Source of the DNA: Bacillus cytotoxicus
GTDB lineage: Bacteria > Bacillota > Bacilli > Bacillales > Bacillaceae_G
Direction: 5' to 3'
Assembly (NCBI RefSeq): GCF_023715645.1
Contig: NZ_JAMBOP010000032.1
Span: 1-55,664 of the forward strand
DNA length: 55,664 bases
Position numbers and translations under genes: made by a program. This document shows positions 32,055-42,659 of the stretch, piece after piece; the first letter of the stretch is position 1, and each line of letters starts with the position of its first letter. The notes below the pieces were generated by a model. The model worked only from the letters and a program-made list of their open reading frames with translations. It did no database searches and was not told where the DNA came from.

Positions 32055-33095
32055 ATGGATAATGAGCAATGGAAAGTAGCTAAAAAAATTGCTGCTACTT
32101 ATATAGGGACTGTCGTTGGAGCTGGATTTGCAACTGGAAGAGAAATTGTTGAGTTTTTCACAATACATGGCACATATGGAACAATTGGCATTTTAGTAAG
32201 CGGTATTTTTTTTATTTGGTTAGGGACAAAAATGATGCTGCTTTCTTCACAAATCAAAGCATTTTCCGCACAAGAATTTAACAAATATTTATTTGGTGAT
32301 GTCTTTGGGAACGTTGTAAATATTTTATTACTCCTCGTATTATTTGGAGTTACAAGCGTCATGCTTTCCGGAGCTGGAGCAGTATTTGAAGAGCAACTTC
32401 GCCTCCCAAGACAACTTGGAATCTTTATAACGATATTCGCTTGTATTATAATTGGCAGCCGAGGATTACAAGGGGTATTTGAAGTGAATTCGCTCGTCGT
32501 ACCAATTATGATGATTTTTATCGTGGGGCTATCTATTACAACACTTTTTCATGATGTATCTTCTTTTTTCAACATGACACCTTCTGAAAGTTGGAATATC
32601 AAATGGATTACTAGTCCAATTACATATGTTGCACTTAACCTCTCCCTCGCTCAAAGTGTACTTGTACCATTAGCAAGTGAAGTTAAGGACCAGAAGGCCA
32701 TTAAATGGGGTGGTATGTTAGGCGGGGCTGGCCTTTGTTTAATTTTATTATGTAGTCATTTTTCCATTTTAACTGTCGAACAATTTTATCAATATAATAT
32801 TCCGATGGCAGAAGTTGTCCGCCGCTTCAATGCTACTTTTCATTTCTTTTTTATATTAATTATTTTTGGAGAAGTATTTACAACGCTTGTCGGTAACATA
32901 TTTGGTATGACTAAACAACTTCAATCTATCACCGGCTGGAGAAGTAACATCATTATTTATTTCATCTTACTTATTAGTTATTGTTTTAGTTATATTGGTT
33001 ATAGTGAATTACTTCATATGCTATATCCTATGATTGGATGGATTAGCTTAATCTTACTTCCAATTATCGCATTCAAACAACAGCAAAAAACATAA
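32055..33095 (+). CDS. ykvI: YkvI-family membrane protein
   Basis: This 346-aa integral membrane protein has about ten helices. The first segment, 'KIAATYIGTVVGAGFATGREIVEFF', is characteristic of B. subtilis YkvI, and 'ALNLSLAQSVLVPLASEVKD' follows mid-protein. The family belongs to the APC/LeuT-fold transporter superfamily; substrate unknown. A decayed bcr1-like repeat begins at its stop codon (33092). Confidence 0.8.
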   Translation: MDNEQWKVAKKIAATYIGTVVGAGFATGREIVEFFTIHGTYGTIGILVSGIFFIWLGTKMMLLSSQIKAFSAQEFNKYLFGDVFGNVVNILLLLVLFGVTSVMLSGAGAVFEEQLRLPRQLGIFITIFACIIIGSRGLQGVFEVNSLVVPIMMIFIVGLSITTLFHDVSSFFNMTPSESWNIKWITSPITYVALNLSLAQSVLVPLASEVKDQKAIKWGGMLGGAGLCLILLCSHFSILTVEQFYQYNIPMAEVVRRFNATFHFFFILIIFGEVFTTLVGNIFGMTKQLQSITGWRSNIIIYFILLISYCFSYIGYSELLHMLYPMIGWISLILLPIIAFKQQQKT

Positions 33096-33200
33096 AGTGA
33101 AACTTTAATCAGTGGAAATTTTCTTAATTCCCGATTTATCTTCTTTGAATCACACATGATGATCTACCTTCTCATTCCTTGAGGAAGGGGAATTCTTTTG
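33092..33200 (+). repeat. Decayed bcr1-like repeat
   Basis: ATAAAGTGAAACTTTAATCA overlaps the stop of ykvI. The rest ('...CTTCTTTGAATC...CCTTGAGGAAGGGG') follows the intact copy loosely and lacks the ACTGCCC end. Confidence 0.5.
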
Positions 33201-33212
33201 GAAATATGTTAA

Positions 33213-33257
33213 AAACGTAATGAAAAGTGCGTGAATCATTTGATCCACGCACTTTTT
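33213..33257 (-). terminator. Terminator of chemoreceptor gene 1
   Basis: AAAAAGTGCGTGGATCAAAT/GATTCACGCACTTTT on the minus strand. The same sequence, base for base, follows chemoreceptor gene 3 (38605-38640). Confidence 0.85.
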
Positions 33258-33259
33258 CA

Positions 33260-35242
33260 TTACACTTTAAATCTTTCAATTAATACTTGTAACTCTTCAG
33301 CCATTTGCGATAACGTTCCAGCAGCCGAACTAATTTCTTCTATAGAGGCTAATTGTTCTTCTGCGGATGCCGCTACACTTTGTGTGCTAGATGCATTACT
33401 ATTTGCTGTTACTGCGATTTCACCAACTGAAACCGACACTTCATCTGCCCCTTTGGACATTTGTTTTGCTGTCTGAACTAGACTATCAATTTGTTTTGCA
33501 ATCTCACTTGTAGATTGAAGAATTTCAGTAAAGCTTTGTTTTGTTTCATTGGCAATAACGAGACCTGATTGCACTTCTGTATTCACATGATTCATAGAGT
33601 GAACTGTTTTGCTCATATCCTCTTGAATTTCTGTAATTAACTTTCCTATTTCATTTGAAGATGTACTCGATTGTTCTGCTAATTTACGAACTTCATCTGC
33701 AACAATCGCAAAACCTCTTCCATGTTCTCCCGCCCTTGCTGCTTCAATTGCAGCATTCAATGCTAATAAATTCGTTTGATCTGCAATATTTTGAATTACC
33801 CCTAATATGTCGCCAATTTGCTTTGACTTATTATCTAATAATTGGATGATCGCATCAGATTCTGCAACTGACTGATGAATCGATTGCATTTGACTAACTG
33901 TTTGTGCAACAAGTTGATTTCCATTTTCTGCTTTTTGACGTGTATACGCAGATGAGTTTGCGATAACAGATGAAGTATCCGCAACACATTGAATGCCTTC
34001 TGTCACTTCTTGAAGTAACATTGCACCTTTCTCAACACCTTTTGTCTGTGTTGCTGCACCGCTTGACACTTGATCAATTGCCATTGTTATTTGCTCAGTT
34101 GCTTCACTTGCTTGTCTCACACTTGCTGTTAATTCTTCAGATGAAGCAGCTACATGTCCTGCCGAAGAATTAATTTTAGAAATCAACTCGCGCAGCGACC
34201 CAGCCATTTCATTGAAACCTTTTCCAAGTTGACCAATTTCATCATTTGAACGAACTTCAATTGTTTCTGTTAGATTGCCTTCACTAATCTTATGAGAAGA
34301 AACAACCAATTGTTTTAAAGGTTTTGTAATGGAAAGGGTAATAAAGTAAATAATTGTTCCCCCTAAAAGAAGGGCAATCGCTGCAACAATTAACGTATTG
34401 TAAAAGATTGGTTGTGCCGCTTTTACGACCTCACTCGTATACATCGTACCAGCAATTTTCCATCCTGTTTTCGCATTTGTCGCAAAGACCATTTTCTTCT
34501 CTGAACCATCATATGTGTATATAAACATTCCATGGTTTTCTTTGTACATTGGTTTTGCCCAAGCATCTGGTGCTTTTATACCTGGTTTCTCTTTTGGATG
34601 CGTTACAATATTTTGATTTTGATCTAAAATAAATGCATAGCCATCTTTCCCAATATTAATCATTTTTGTTGTTTTTAATAAGCTATCAAACTTTAAATCC
34701 ATACCGATAACGCCGCTACCATCATCTAACTTTTTCGAGATTGTCACAACAACATCATCACTTGCCTTAGCTTTATACGGACTTGATACAACAATACTGC
34801 CGTTTTGTTTCATTGCATCGATATACCAAGGTCGCTCTTTCGGATTATAATCTGACGGCATCTGTACGTTCGGTTCTTGAATAAATGCCCCACTCTCAGT
34901 TCCTACATACGTGTATATGATTTCAGGATGCAAACTTGCATACTGAGCAAACATTTTCCTAATACTTTCTCCATTTTCAGTCTCATACATATTACGTTGA
35001 ATGACTTTAGAAAAATGTGTAACATCATTATACTTTGCATCAATCATTTGATTAATTAAACTATCTAGTACTTTAATATTTTCGTTTACACTGCTTGTAA
35101 TTTGACTTTCAAAATTCTTTTTTGCACTTTGATAAGACATCGTACCAATTACAGAAACAGCAGAAATTAAAATAACAAAAAATGAAAGTAACAGTTTTTT
35201 CCCTACATTCATATTCTGAAATATTTTAAACAACTTTGACAT
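33260..35242 (-). CDS. Methyl-accepting chemotaxis protein 1 (dCache type)
   Basis: This 660-aa chemoreceptor has a first membrane helix at about 14-36, an extracellular double-Cache ligand domain at about 37-280 ('[52 protein letters not shown]', the amino-acid-type Cache signature), a second helix at about 283-305, HAMP at about 306-358, and a signalling domain with the conserved hairpin tip '[41 protein letters not shown]'. It works with CheA/CheW to steer motility. There is no CheR-binding pentapeptide at the end. It is the first of three tandem paralogues. ATG 35242 follows AAGGAGGGGC. Confidence 0.95.
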   Translation of the reverse strand: MSKLFKIFQNMNVGKKLLLSFFVILISAVSVIGTMSYQSAKKNFESQITSSVNENIKVLDSLINQMIDAKYNDVTHFSKVIQRNMYETENGESIRKMFAQYASLHPEIIYTYVGTESGAFIQEPNVQMPSDYNPKERPWYIDAMKQNGSIVVSSPYKAKASDDVVVTISKKLDDGSGVIGMDLKFDSLLKTTKMINIGKDGYAFILDQNQNIVTHPKEKPGIKAPDAWAKPMYKENHGMFIYTYDGSEKKMVFATNAKTGWKIAGTMYTSEVVKAAQPIFYNTLIVAAIALLLGGTIIYFITLSITKPLKQLVVSSHKISEGNLTETIEVRSNDEIGQLGKGFNEMAGSLRELISKINSSAGHVAASSEELTASVRQASEATEQITMAIDQVSSGAATQTKGVEKGAMLLQEVTEGIQCVADTSSVIANSSAYTRQKAENGNQLVAQTVSQMQSIHQSVAESDAIIQLLDNKSKQIGDILGVIQNIADQTNLLALNAAIEAARAGEHGRGFAIVADEVRKLAEQSSTSSNEIGKLITEIQEDMSKTVHSMNHVNTEVQSGLVIANETKQSFTEILQSTSEIAKQIDSLVQTAKQMSKGADEVSVSVGEIAVTANSNASSTQSVAASAEEQLASIEEISSAAGTLSQMAEELQVLIERFKV

Positions 35243-35462
35243 ACAGCCCCTCCTTGATGTTCTATCCATGATGATAATCTAAAAATATATGAAATGAAGA
35301 AAAATATGAATCAGTGGAATATACGACATTTTTCGACTCATACTTTGTATGATTCTATACAATTAATTTTATTTTGTCTATATATAGATAGTAATATTTA
35401 AAAATATTCAAAAATAAAGATTTAATTCTGTCAAAATTAAATTTCCAGAATGAAGATGCATC

Positions 35463-35545
35463 AAGCACACACCAACCGTTGTCCCCCCCTAACTTCTTTG
35501 AAGTTCTCAAAATCTTGAGGAAAAAATCTCTTACTGGCTATGAAT
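35463..35545 (+). repeat. Decayed bcr1-like repeat upstream of chemoreceptor 1
   Basis: 'GTTGTCCCCCCCTAACTTCTTTGAAG...CTCAAAATCTTGAGG...TCTTACTGGC' corresponds to the right half of the intact bcr1-type element. A second decayed version occupies the same relative place upstream of chemoreceptor 2 (38289-38375). Confidence 0.5.
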
Positions 35546-35550
35546 CACGA

Positions 35551-35579
35551 AAAAAACATCTGTTAGGAACAGATGTTTT
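35551..35579 (-). terminator. Terminator of the 122-aa gene
   Basis: AAAACATCTGTT-CCT-AACAGATGTTTT: 12-bp stem with T run at the stop codon. Confidence 0.8.
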
Positions 35580-35947
35580 CACTCACAATCTTCACATACT
35601 TCCCAGTACAACCCCATTTCAATCGCTAAAAATGGTTTTAACTGCAACTGAATCATACGGCTCGGCATACGATCTATTACAAATTGAAGGCTTTCCTCTT
35701 CCTTTATAATATCCATCTTTTTGACAGCAATACGCTGAATCGTTGTAATCGGCTGACCATCTTTATATAAAACAAAACGAATCTCATCGTCTTCATTAAA
35801 AAATAATTCCATACTTGTACCTGTTAATGAAATTGTGTTTGTTATAAAATATGTACCTTTTTCTTCTTGAATATAATACTTCCATCCTCGTTTTCCATCT
35901 TCTTGCGGAAGAGTTTGAAAAAATGATATAATCTTCTCTTGTAGCAT
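35579..35947 (-). CDS. Conserved hypothetical protein (122 aa) inside the chemoreceptor array
   Basis: This soluble 122-aa protein starts 'MLQEKIISFFQTLPQEDGKRGWKYYIQEEKGTYFITNTI' and ends 'LYWEVCEDCE', an acidic tail with two cysteines. No known motif is recognised. AGAGAGGAG precedes ATG. It lies between chemoreceptor genes 1 and 2. A decayed second copy of its 3' part lies between genes 2 and 3 (about 38403-38575), showing that it was duplicated together with a chemoreceptor. Confidence 0.65.
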   Translation of the reverse strand: MLQEKIISFFQTLPQEDGKRGWKYYIQEEKGTYFITNTISLTGTSMELFFNEDDEIRFVLYKDGQPITTIQRIAVKKMDIIKEEESLQFVIDRMPSRMIQLQLKPFLAIEMGLYWEVCEDCE

Positions 35948-36081
35948 ACAATAACTCCTCTCTTACCTCTTGCTCAGTATACCCTAAGTGCATTTATTGT
36001 ACCATAAACGACTATAACAGCTGTATTTCCCCGCTCAAAACTACATATTACCGCTTACTTTTTAATAGCGTAACAAAAACG

Positions 36082-36117
36082 AAAAGCGTGTGAACCATTT
36101 GATTCACACGCTTTTAT
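36082..36117 (-). terminator. Terminator of chemoreceptor gene 2
   Basis: AAAAGCGTGTGAATCAAA...TTCACACGCTTTT, the diverged counterpart of the terminators after genes 1 and 3. Confidence 0.8.
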
Positions 36118-36118
36118 A

Positions 36119-38095
36119 TTATACTTTAAATCTCTCAATTAATACTTGTAACTCTTCAGCCATTTGCGATAACGTTCCAGTAGCCGCGCTAATCTCTTCT
36201 ACAGACGCCAATTGTTCTTCAGCTGATGCAGCTATACTTTGTATACTAGATGCATTGCTATTTGCTGTTACTGCGATTTCACCAACTGAAACCGACACTT
36301 CATCTGCCCCTTTGGACATTTGTTTTGCTGTCTGAACTAGACTATCAATTTGTTTTGCAATTTCACTTGTAGATTGAAGTATTTCAGTAAAACTTTGCTT
36401 TGTTTCATTTGCAACGATAAGACCAGACTGCACTTCTGTATTCACATGATTCATAGAGCTAACTGTTTTGCTCATATCCTCTTGAATTTCTGTAATTAAC
36501 TTTCCTATTTCATTTGAAGATGCACTCGATTGTTCTGCTAATTTACGAACTTCATCTGCAACAATCGCAAAACCTCTTCCATGTTCTCCCGCCCTTGCTG
36601 CTTCAATTGCAGCATTCAATGCTAATAAATTCGTTTGATCTGCAATATTTTGAATTACCTCTAATATATCACCAATTTGCTTCGATTTATTATCTAACAA
36701 TTGAATAATCGCATCAGATTCTGTAACTGAATGATGAATCGATTGCATTTGATTTACCGTTTGCGCAACAAGTTTATTACCACTTTCTGCTTTTTGACGT
36801 GTATAAGCAGATGAAGTGGCAATTGAGGATGAAGTATCTGCTACGCGTTGAATTCCTTCTGTCACTTCTTGAAGTAATATCGCGCCTTGCTCAACACCTT
36901 TTGTCTGCGTTACTGCACCGTTTGACACTTGATCAATTACCATTGTTATTTGCTCAGTTGCTTCACCTGCTTGTCTCATAGTTGCTGTTAATTCTTCTGA
37001 TGAAGCAGCTACATGCCCTGCTGACGAATTAATTCTGGATATCAATTCGCGCAGCGACCCAGTCATTTCATTGAAACCTTTTCCAAGTTGACCAATTTCA
37101 TCATTTGAACGAACTTCAATTGTTTCTGTTAAATCGCCTTCACTAATTTTATTAGAAGAAATAACCAATTGTTTTAAAGGTTTTGTAATGGAAAGGGTAA
37201 TAAAGTAAATAATCACTCCTCCTATTAGAAGGGCTATCACTGTGACGATTAGCGTATTGTAAAAAATAGGTTCTGCCGCCGTAGTGACTTCATTTGCGTA
37301 CATCGTACCGGCGATTTTCCAGCTTGTTTTCGCATTTGTCGCAAAGACCATTTTCTTCTCTGAACCATCATATGTATATGTTCCGTGATTTTCTTTATAC
37401 AGTGGTTTCGCCCAAGCATCAGGAGCCTTTGTACCTGACTTCTCTTGAGGATGGACTATAACATTTTGGCTTTGATCTAAAATAAATGCATATCCCTTTT
37501 TCCCGATATTAATCATTTTTGTTGTCTTTAATAAATTTTCAAGCTTTAAATCAATCCCAATAATGCCGCTACTATCCTCTAATTTTTTCGAAATTGTCAC
37601 AATAATATCCCCAGTTGTTTGGTCTTTATATGGGTTTGATATCGCAACGCCTCCACTTTGTTTCATTGCATCTATGTACCAAGGACGTTCTTTCGGATTA
37701 TAACTTGCTGGCATTTGTACGTTTGGTTCTTGAATAAATGCTCCATTATCAGTCCCTACATACAGTTGCACTACCTCAGGATGTAAACTTACATACTCTG
37801 CAAACACTTTCCTAATACTTTCTCCATTTTCAGTTTCATACATATTACGCTGAATCACTTTAGAAAAATGTGTAACATCGTTATACTTTGCATCTATCGT
37901 TTGATTAATTAAACTATCTAACACTTTAAGATTTTCACTTGCACTGTTTGTAATTTGACTATCAAAATTCTTCTTTGTATTTTGGTAAGATATCGTGCCA
38001 ATTACAGACACAGCAGAAATTAAAATAACAAAAAATGAAAGTAGCAGTTTTTTTCCTACATTCACATTTCGAAATAGTTTCAACAACTTTGACAT
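36119..38095 (-). CDS. Methyl-accepting chemotaxis protein 2 (dCache type)
   Basis: This 658-aa chemoreceptor has the same plan as its neighbours: helix at about 14-36, double Cache at about 37-278 ('[52 protein letters not shown]'), second helix, HAMP and the signalling hairpin. The ligand domain differs from those of proteins 1 and 3 at many sites. Its signalling half carries scattered differences, whereas those of 1 and 3 are nearly identical to each other. ATG follows AAGGGGGAAGC. Confidence 0.95.
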   Translation of the reverse strand: MSKLLKLFRNVNVGKKLLLSFFVILISAVSVIGTISYQNTKKNFDSQITNSASENLKVLDSLINQTIDAKYNDVTHFSKVIQRNMYETENGESIRKVFAEYVSLHPEVVQLYVGTDNGAFIQEPNVQMPASYNPKERPWYIDAMKQSGGVAISNPYKDQTTGDIIVTISKKLEDSSGIIGIDLKLENLLKTTKMINIGKKGYAFILDQSQNVIVHPQEKSGTKAPDAWAKPLYKENHGTYTYDGSEKKMVFATNAKTSWKIAGTMYANEVTTAAEPIFYNTLIVTVIALLIGGVIIYFITLSITKPLKQLVISSNKISEGDLTETIEVRSNDEIGQLGKGFNEMTGSLRELISRINSSAGHVAASSEELTATMRQAGEATEQITMVIDQVSNGAVTQTKGVEQGAILLQEVTEGIQRVADTSSSIATSSAYTRQKAESGNKLVAQTVNQMQSIHHSVTESDAIIQLLDNKSKQIGDILEVIQNIADQTNLLALNAAIEAARAGEHGRGFAIVADEVRKLAEQSSASSNEIGKLITEIQEDMSKTVSSMNHVNTEVQSGLIVANETKQSFTEILQSTSEIAKQIDSLVQTAKQMSKGADEVSVSVGEIAVTANSNASSIQSIAASAEEQLASVEEISAATGTLSQMAEELQVLIERFKV

Positions 38096-38288
38096 ATAGC
38101 TTCCCCCTTTATGTACTATCCAACATAATAATTCAAAAAATATGAATCAGTGGAATATACAGCATTATCCAACTCATTCTTTGTAGATTCTATACCTTTA
38201 TTTGTAATTTGTCTATATATAAATATATACATTATAAGATATTAAGGAACTACAGATTTAATTCTATATAAATTGCTATAATTAAGAT

Positions 38289-38375
38289 TCATCGGGCAAA
38301 CGCTAGCCGTTATCCCTACCTACTTTCTTTGAAACCCTCAAAATCTCGAAGAACGAATCTCTTACTGACTACGAA
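38289..38375 (+). repeat. Decayed bcr1-like repeat upstream of chemoreceptor 2
   Basis: 'CCGTTATCCCTACCTACTTTCTTTGAAACCCTCAAAATCTCGAAG...CTCTTACTGACTACGAATAGC' corresponds to the copy at 35463-35545. It was therefore duplicated with the block and has drifted since. Confidence 0.5.
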
Positions 38376-38402
38376 TAGCAAAAAACATCCATTTGTAACA
38401 GA

Positions 38403-38580
38403 TGCTTTTCCTCACAATCTTCACATACTTCCAAGTATAATCTCATTTCAATTGTTAAAAATAGTTTTAACTGTAATTGAATCATACAGCTCGGTATACG
38501 ATTTTATACAAATAGAAGCCTTTCTTCTTCCTTTTTAATATCTATCTTTTTAACAAAAATATATTAAATCGTTGTGACCG
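38403..38580 (-). pseudogene. Decayed 3' part of the duplicated 122-aa gene
   Basis: The stretch matches 35579-35750 closely at DNA level ('CTCACAATCTTCACATACTTCC', 'AACTGAATCATAC.GCTCGG.ATACGAT'). One base is lost at the stop, several in-frame disruptions are present and the 5' half is missing. It sits at the place between chemoreceptors 2 and 3 that the intact gene occupies between 1 and 2. Nothing else is seen in the 38096-38603 gap apart from the bcr1-like fragment. Confidence 0.75.
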
Positions 38581-38603
38581 ATGTATTTTCCATCCCCAAA
38601 CTA

Positions 38604-38640
38604 AAAGTGCGTGAATCATTTGATCCACGCACTTTTTCAT
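38604..38640 (-). terminator. Terminator of chemoreceptor gene 3
   Basis: Identical over about 36 bp to the terminator after gene 1 (33213-33257): GTGCGTGGATCAAATGATTC flanked by the rest of the stem. Confidence 0.85.
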
Positions 38641-40622
38641 TACACTTTAAATCTCTCAATTAATACTTGTAACTCTTCAGCCATTTGCGATAACGTTCCA
38701 GCAGCCGAACTAATTTCTTCTATAGAGGCTAATTGTTCTTCTGCGGATGCCGCTACACTTTGTGTGCTAGATGCATTACTATTTGCTGTTACTGCGATTT
38801 CACCAACTGAAACCGACACTTCATCTGCCCCTTTGGACATTTGTTTTGCTGTCTGAACTAGACTATCAATTTGTTTTGCAATCTCACTTGTAGATTGAAG
38901 AATTTCAGTAAAACTTTGTTTTGTTTCATTGGCAATAACGAGACCTGATTGCACTTCTGTATTCACATGATTCATAGAGCTAACTGTTTTACTCATATCC
39001 TCTTGAATTTCTGTAATTAACTTTCCTATTTCATTTGAAGATGTACTCGACTGTTCTGCTAATTTACGAACTTCATCTGCAACAATCGCAAAACCTCTTC
39101 CATGTTCCCCAGCCCTTGCTGCTTCAATTGCAGCATTCAATGCTAATAAATTTGTTTGATCTGCAATATTTTGAATTACCCCTAATATATCGCCAATTTT
39201 CTTTGACTTATTATCTAATAATTGGATGATCGCATCAGATTCTGCAACTGACTGATGAATCGATTGCATTTGACTAACTGTTTGTGCAACAAGTTGATTT
39301 CCATTTTCTGCTTTTTGACGTGTATACGCAGATGAGTTTGCGATAACAGATGAAGTATCCGCAACACATTGAATGCCTTCTGTCACTTCTTGAAGTAACA
39401 TTGCACCTTTTTCAACACCTTTTGTCTGTGTTGCTGCACCGCTTGACACTTGATCAATTGCCATTGTTATTTGCTCAGTTGCTTCACTTGCTTGTCTCAC
39501 ACTTGCTGTTAATTCTTCTGATGAAGCAGCTACATGCCCTGCCGAAGAATTAATTTTAGAAATCAACTCGCGCAGCGACCCAGCCATTTCATTGAAACCT
39601 TTTCCAAGTTGACCAATTTCATCATTTGAACGAACTTCAATTGTTTCTGTTAGATCGCCTTCACTAATCTTATGAGAAGAAACAACCAATTGTTTTAAAG
39701 GTTTCGTAATGGAAAGGGTGATAAAGTAAATAATCATTCCTCCTAAAAGAAGGGAAATCACTGCAACGATTAACGTATTATAAAAGATAGGATTTGCCGC
39801 TGTAACGACTTCATTCGCGTACATCGTACCGCCAATTTTCCAACCCGTTTTCGCATTCGTCGCAAAGACCATTTTCTTATCTGAGCCACTAGATGAATAT
39901 GTGAACGTTCCATGATTTTCCTGATACATTGATTTTGCCCAAACATCAGATGCTTTTGTACCTGACTTCTCTTGTGGATGAGCTACAATATTTTGATTTT
40001 GATCTAAAATAAATGCATATCCCTTTTTCCCAATATTAATCATTTTTGTTGTTTTTAATAAACTTTCAAGCTTTAAATCAATAGCGATAACGCCGCTTCC
40101 ATCATCTAATTTTTTAGAAATTGTAACAACAATATTCCCAGTAATTTCGTCTTTATATGGACTTGTTATCACAATACCGCCGTTTTGTTTCATTGCATCT
40201 ATGTACCAAGGACGCTCTTTCGGATTAAAATCTGCCGGCATTTGTTCGTTTGGTTCTTGAATATATCCCCCATTATCAGTTCCTACATAAGTGTATATGA
40301 TCTCAGGATGCAAACTCGCATACTCTGCAAATATTTTCCTAACGCTTTCTCCATTTTCAGTCTCCTGCATATTGCGTTGAATGACTTTAGAAAAATATGT
40401 AACATCATTATACTTCGCATCAATTGTTTGATTAATTAGACTATCTAATACTTTAATATTTTGACTTGCACTGCTTGTAATTTGACTATCAAAATTCTTT
40501 TTTGCATTTTGATAAGATATCGTACCAATTGCAGACACAGCTGAAATTAAAATGACCAAAAATGAAAGTAGAAGTTTTTTCCCTACATTCATATGCTGAA
40601 ATGATTTAAACAATTTTGACAT
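38640..40622 (-). CDS. Methyl-accepting chemotaxis protein 3 (dCache type)
   Basis: This 660-aa chemoreceptor matches protein 1 almost residue for residue from the end of the second membrane helix to the C-terminus. Its Cache domain is clearly different ('[61 protein letters not shown]'). HAMP and the signalling hairpin are intact. I chose ATG 40622, preceded by AAAGGGGTGAGC, giving '[21 protein letters not shown]' as in the paralogues; a start three codons upstream is possible. Confidence 0.95.
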   Translation of the reverse strand: MSKLFKSFQHMNVGKKLLLSFLVILISAVSAIGTISYQNAKKNFDSQITSSASQNIKVLDSLINQTIDAKYNDVTYFSKVIQRNMQETENGESVRKIFAEYASLHPEIIYTYVGTDNGGYIQEPNEQMPADFNPKERPWYIDAMKQNGGIVITSPYKDEITGNIVVTISKKLDDGSGVIAIDLKLESLLKTTKMINIGKKGYAFILDQNQNIVAHPQEKSGTKASDVWAKSMYQENHGTFTYSSSGSDKKMVFATNAKTGWKIGGTMYANEVVTAANPIFYNTLIVAVISLLLGGMIIYFITLSITKPLKQLVVSSHKISEGDLTETIEVRSNDEIGQLGKGFNEMAGSLRELISKINSSAGHVAASSEELTASVRQASEATEQITMAIDQVSSGAATQTKGVEKGAMLLQEVTEGIQCVADTSSVIANSSAYTRQKAENGNQLVAQTVSQMQSIHQSVAESDAIIQLLDNKSKKIGDILGVIQNIADQTNLLALNAAIEAARAGEHGRGFAIVADEVRKLAEQSSTSSNEIGKLITEIQEDMSKTVSSMNHVNTEVQSGLVIANETKQSFTEILQSTSEIAKQIDSLVQTAKQMSKGADEVSVSVGEIAVTANSNASSTQSVAASAEEQLASIEEISSAAGTLSQMAEELQVLIERFKV

Positions 40623-40814
40623 ACAGCTCACCCCTTTATATTCTATCGAAGCTGATACTTTAAAAGTGTATACAGTAAAGAAAAAATATGAATTCGTTAA
40701 ATGTACGACATTTTTAAATTACTATATCACGAATTTTATATAAACAAATTATCTTTGTCTATATACAAAATGTTAAATTTTGATGTTCTAATATAAAATT
40801 ACAAATACATAAAG

Positions 40815-40853
40815 AAAACTCCAAAAGCGTATATGCCTTTGGAGTTTTCTTTT
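40815..40853 (-). terminator. rsgA-paralogue terminator
   Basis: AAAGAAAACTCCAAAGGC...GCTTTTGGAGTTTTCTTT: strong stem with A and T runs, so it can act in both directions. Confidence 0.85.
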
Positions 40854-40854
40854 T

Positions 40855-41907
40855 TTACTTATTCTTTTTTATCTGTTTTGTTATGTTTTTCCACTTATTT
40901 CGCTCTGCACGAGCTAAAAGAGCATCTTGCTTTCTCATCGCGTAAGCAATTTCTTTTTGTAATTTTTTATAATTGAACAATCGAGCTTTCTCCAATGTCC
41001 CCTCATCAATCGCAGCGCGAATTGCACAACCAGGTTCATTTTCATGTTGACAATCTCGAAAGCGACATTTTTGAGCAATTTCTTCAATATCAGAAAAAGT
41101 TGCGTGCATTGCGCCGCTTCCTTCCCAAAGTTGAAGTTCTCTCATTCCCGGTGTATCAATAACAAGTGCACCAGTTGGTAATTGGAACAATTCTCGATGT
41201 GTTGTCGTATGTTTCCCTTTACTATCATCCTCACGAATTTCACCTGTTTTGGCCACTTCATTTCCCATTAAAGCATTCAATAACGTGGATTTCCCTGCTC
41301 CCGAAGAGCCAATAAGCGCAATCGTTTTTCCTCGTTGTAAAAATTGTTGCAATCTGTCCATCCCTGTTTGCTGCAAACTATCAACTGCAAAAATAGGTAC
41401 TCCAATTGCAACCGCCTCTGTTTCCATTAATTTCTGCTCTACATCTGTACATAAATCACTCTTTGTTAAAATAACGACAGGCATTGCCCCGCTCTCATAT
41501 GCTAACAATAAATAACGCTCAATTCGCCTTACATTAAAATCAGCATTTAGCGCATTAACTAAAAAGAGATAATCCACATTTGCTGCGACAATTTGTTCCA
41601 CCGTTTTCTCTCCAGCTACCTTTCTAGAGAAAGAACTTTTTCTTGTAAGAACAGTATGAATCAGCGCTTTCTTTTCTCCTGGCAATTTTGTTATGCTTAC
41701 CCAATCTCCTACTGCAGGGTAATCGCCCTTCTCAATCGCTTCATAACGAAATTTCCCTGTTAACTCAGCTACATATTCACCATCTTCGCATATAATCCGA
41801 TACGTATGTTTATGCTCTAATAAAACCCGTCCTACTTCATATTGTTCTGATAATTGATCTTCAAAATGTGTAGCCCATCCAAATTCCATTAAATAATTAC
41901 GATTCAT
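40855..41907 (-). CDS. rsgA: Ribosome small-subunit-dependent GTPase A (RsgA/YjeQ paralogue)
   Basis: This 350-aa circularly permuted GTPase has an N-terminal OB fold (about 30-95), then G4 'ILTKSDLC', G1 'ALIGSSGAGKSTLLNALMG' (about 195-213), 'GKHTTTHRELF' (G2) and 'VIDTPGMREL' (G3). The zinc finger CRFRDCQHENEPGC (about 280-293) is complete, followed by a basic C-terminal helix. RsgA helps late 30S maturation and hydrolyses GTP on the small subunit. Bacillus genomes have a second, housekeeping copy elsewhere; this looks like the extra paralogue. The mRNA leader is structured (separate entry). AGGGAGG precedes ATG. Confidence 0.88.
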   Translation of the reverse strand: MNRNYLMEFGWATHFEDQLSEQYEVGRVLLEHKHTYRIICEDGEYVAELTGKFRYEAIEKGDYPAVGDWVSITKLPGEKKALIHTVLTRKSSFSRKVAGEKTVEQIVAANVDYLFLVNALNADFNVRRIERYLLLAYESGAMPVVILTKSDLCTDVEQKLMETEAVAIGVPIFAVDSLQQTGMDRLQQFLQRGKTIALIGSSGAGKSTLLNALMGNEVAKTGEIREDDSKGKHTTTHRELFQLPTGALVIDTPGMRELQLWEGSGAMHATFSDIEEIAQKCRFRDCQHENEPGCAIRAAIDEGTLEKARLFNYKKLQKEIAYAMRKQDALLARAERNKWKNITKQIKKNK

Positions 41908-41936
41908 TCTTGAATCCTCCCTATAATGTTTACTGC

Positions 41937-41980
41937 GGAAGGATATAACGGCACTTTATAAAGTTTCGCCCGTTCCTTCC
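41937..41980 (-). promoter_or_regulatory. Structured mRNA leader of the rsgA paralogue
   Basis: An 11-bp outer stem is formed by GGAAGGA plus ACGG pairing with CCGT plus TCCTTCC (positions 41937-41951 with 41970-41980, bulge TATA). An inner palindrome CTTTATAAAG (41954-41963) can form a second short stem. It lies 30-73 nt upstream of the start codon. It does not match a riboswitch class I know and lacks a T run, so it may be a binding site for a protein. Confidence 0.5.
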
Positions 41981-42226
41981 TTATTTTTATGAACTGTATA
42001 AATCTTATAAACAACCGCCATAAAACATCACTCCGTTCTTGTTAGATTTAATTTTATTATATGAAATTTCAAATAAAATATCCACTACTTATAACAGAAT
42101 TATCAGACTAAATCTTATATAACAAAAATATTTACCTAACAAACTTTCTCAATATGCACATCTAATATTTAAAAAGGAGTAAGTACGTCAAAAACAGAAT
42201 GATATTTACTAAAAGGAGTGAGTTTG

Positions 42227-42574
42227 ATGGATATGTATTCATGGCTGACTGCTCTTTTCGTTGGTGGAATTACCGGTTTTGTTGCCCACCTTATCAATCA
42301 TCAAGGCAAATTATTGCTTCCACGCCGCCTAAAAACATTTTTCCATCTTGGCTTTTTAGCTGATATCATCACTGGTAGCCTCGCTGCCCTACTTGGCCTT
42401 GTTTTATTTGATGCAACAACCATAAAAGAAATCATTAAAGTTGCAATCGTTACTGCTATTTCTGGCCAAACATTTCTACTCCATCAAGCGCTTGGAGGAG
42501 AACAAGCAAAGAATACACAAATGAATAAAGCAAATGAAAAAATACAAGAAATTGACAAATTATTAAAGCGTTAA
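42227..42574 (+). CDS. DUF4257 small membrane protein
   Basis: This 115-aa protein has three predicted membrane helices ('WLTALFVGGITGFVAHLI', 'FLADIITGSLAALLGLVLF', 'IIKVAIVTAISGQTFLL') and a charged C-terminal tail, 'NKANEKIQEIDKLLKR'. It matches the DUF4257 family of the B. cereus group as I remember it; function unknown. I chose ATG 42227, 8 nt after AAAAGGAG; a GTG nine bases upstream overlaps the ribosome site. Confidence 0.7.
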   Translation: MDMYSWLTALFVGGITGFVAHLINHQGKLLLPRRLKTFFHLGFLADIITGSLAALLGLVLFDATTIKEIIKVAIVTAISGQTFLLHQALGGEQAKNTQMNKANEKIQEIDKLLKR

Positions 42575-42659
42575 TATGTACCACAATTTGCAATTTACTG
42601 ATATAATGAAAAATAAAAATGCTGAATGAAAGCGTCTGTCAGAAGAGAGGGTGTTTCGT

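Noticed and set aside
41930-41985. Known riboswitch or T-box upstream of the rsgA paralogue
   Set aside because: No T-box sequence, no recognisable aptamer core and no terminator stem; listed only as a structured leader.
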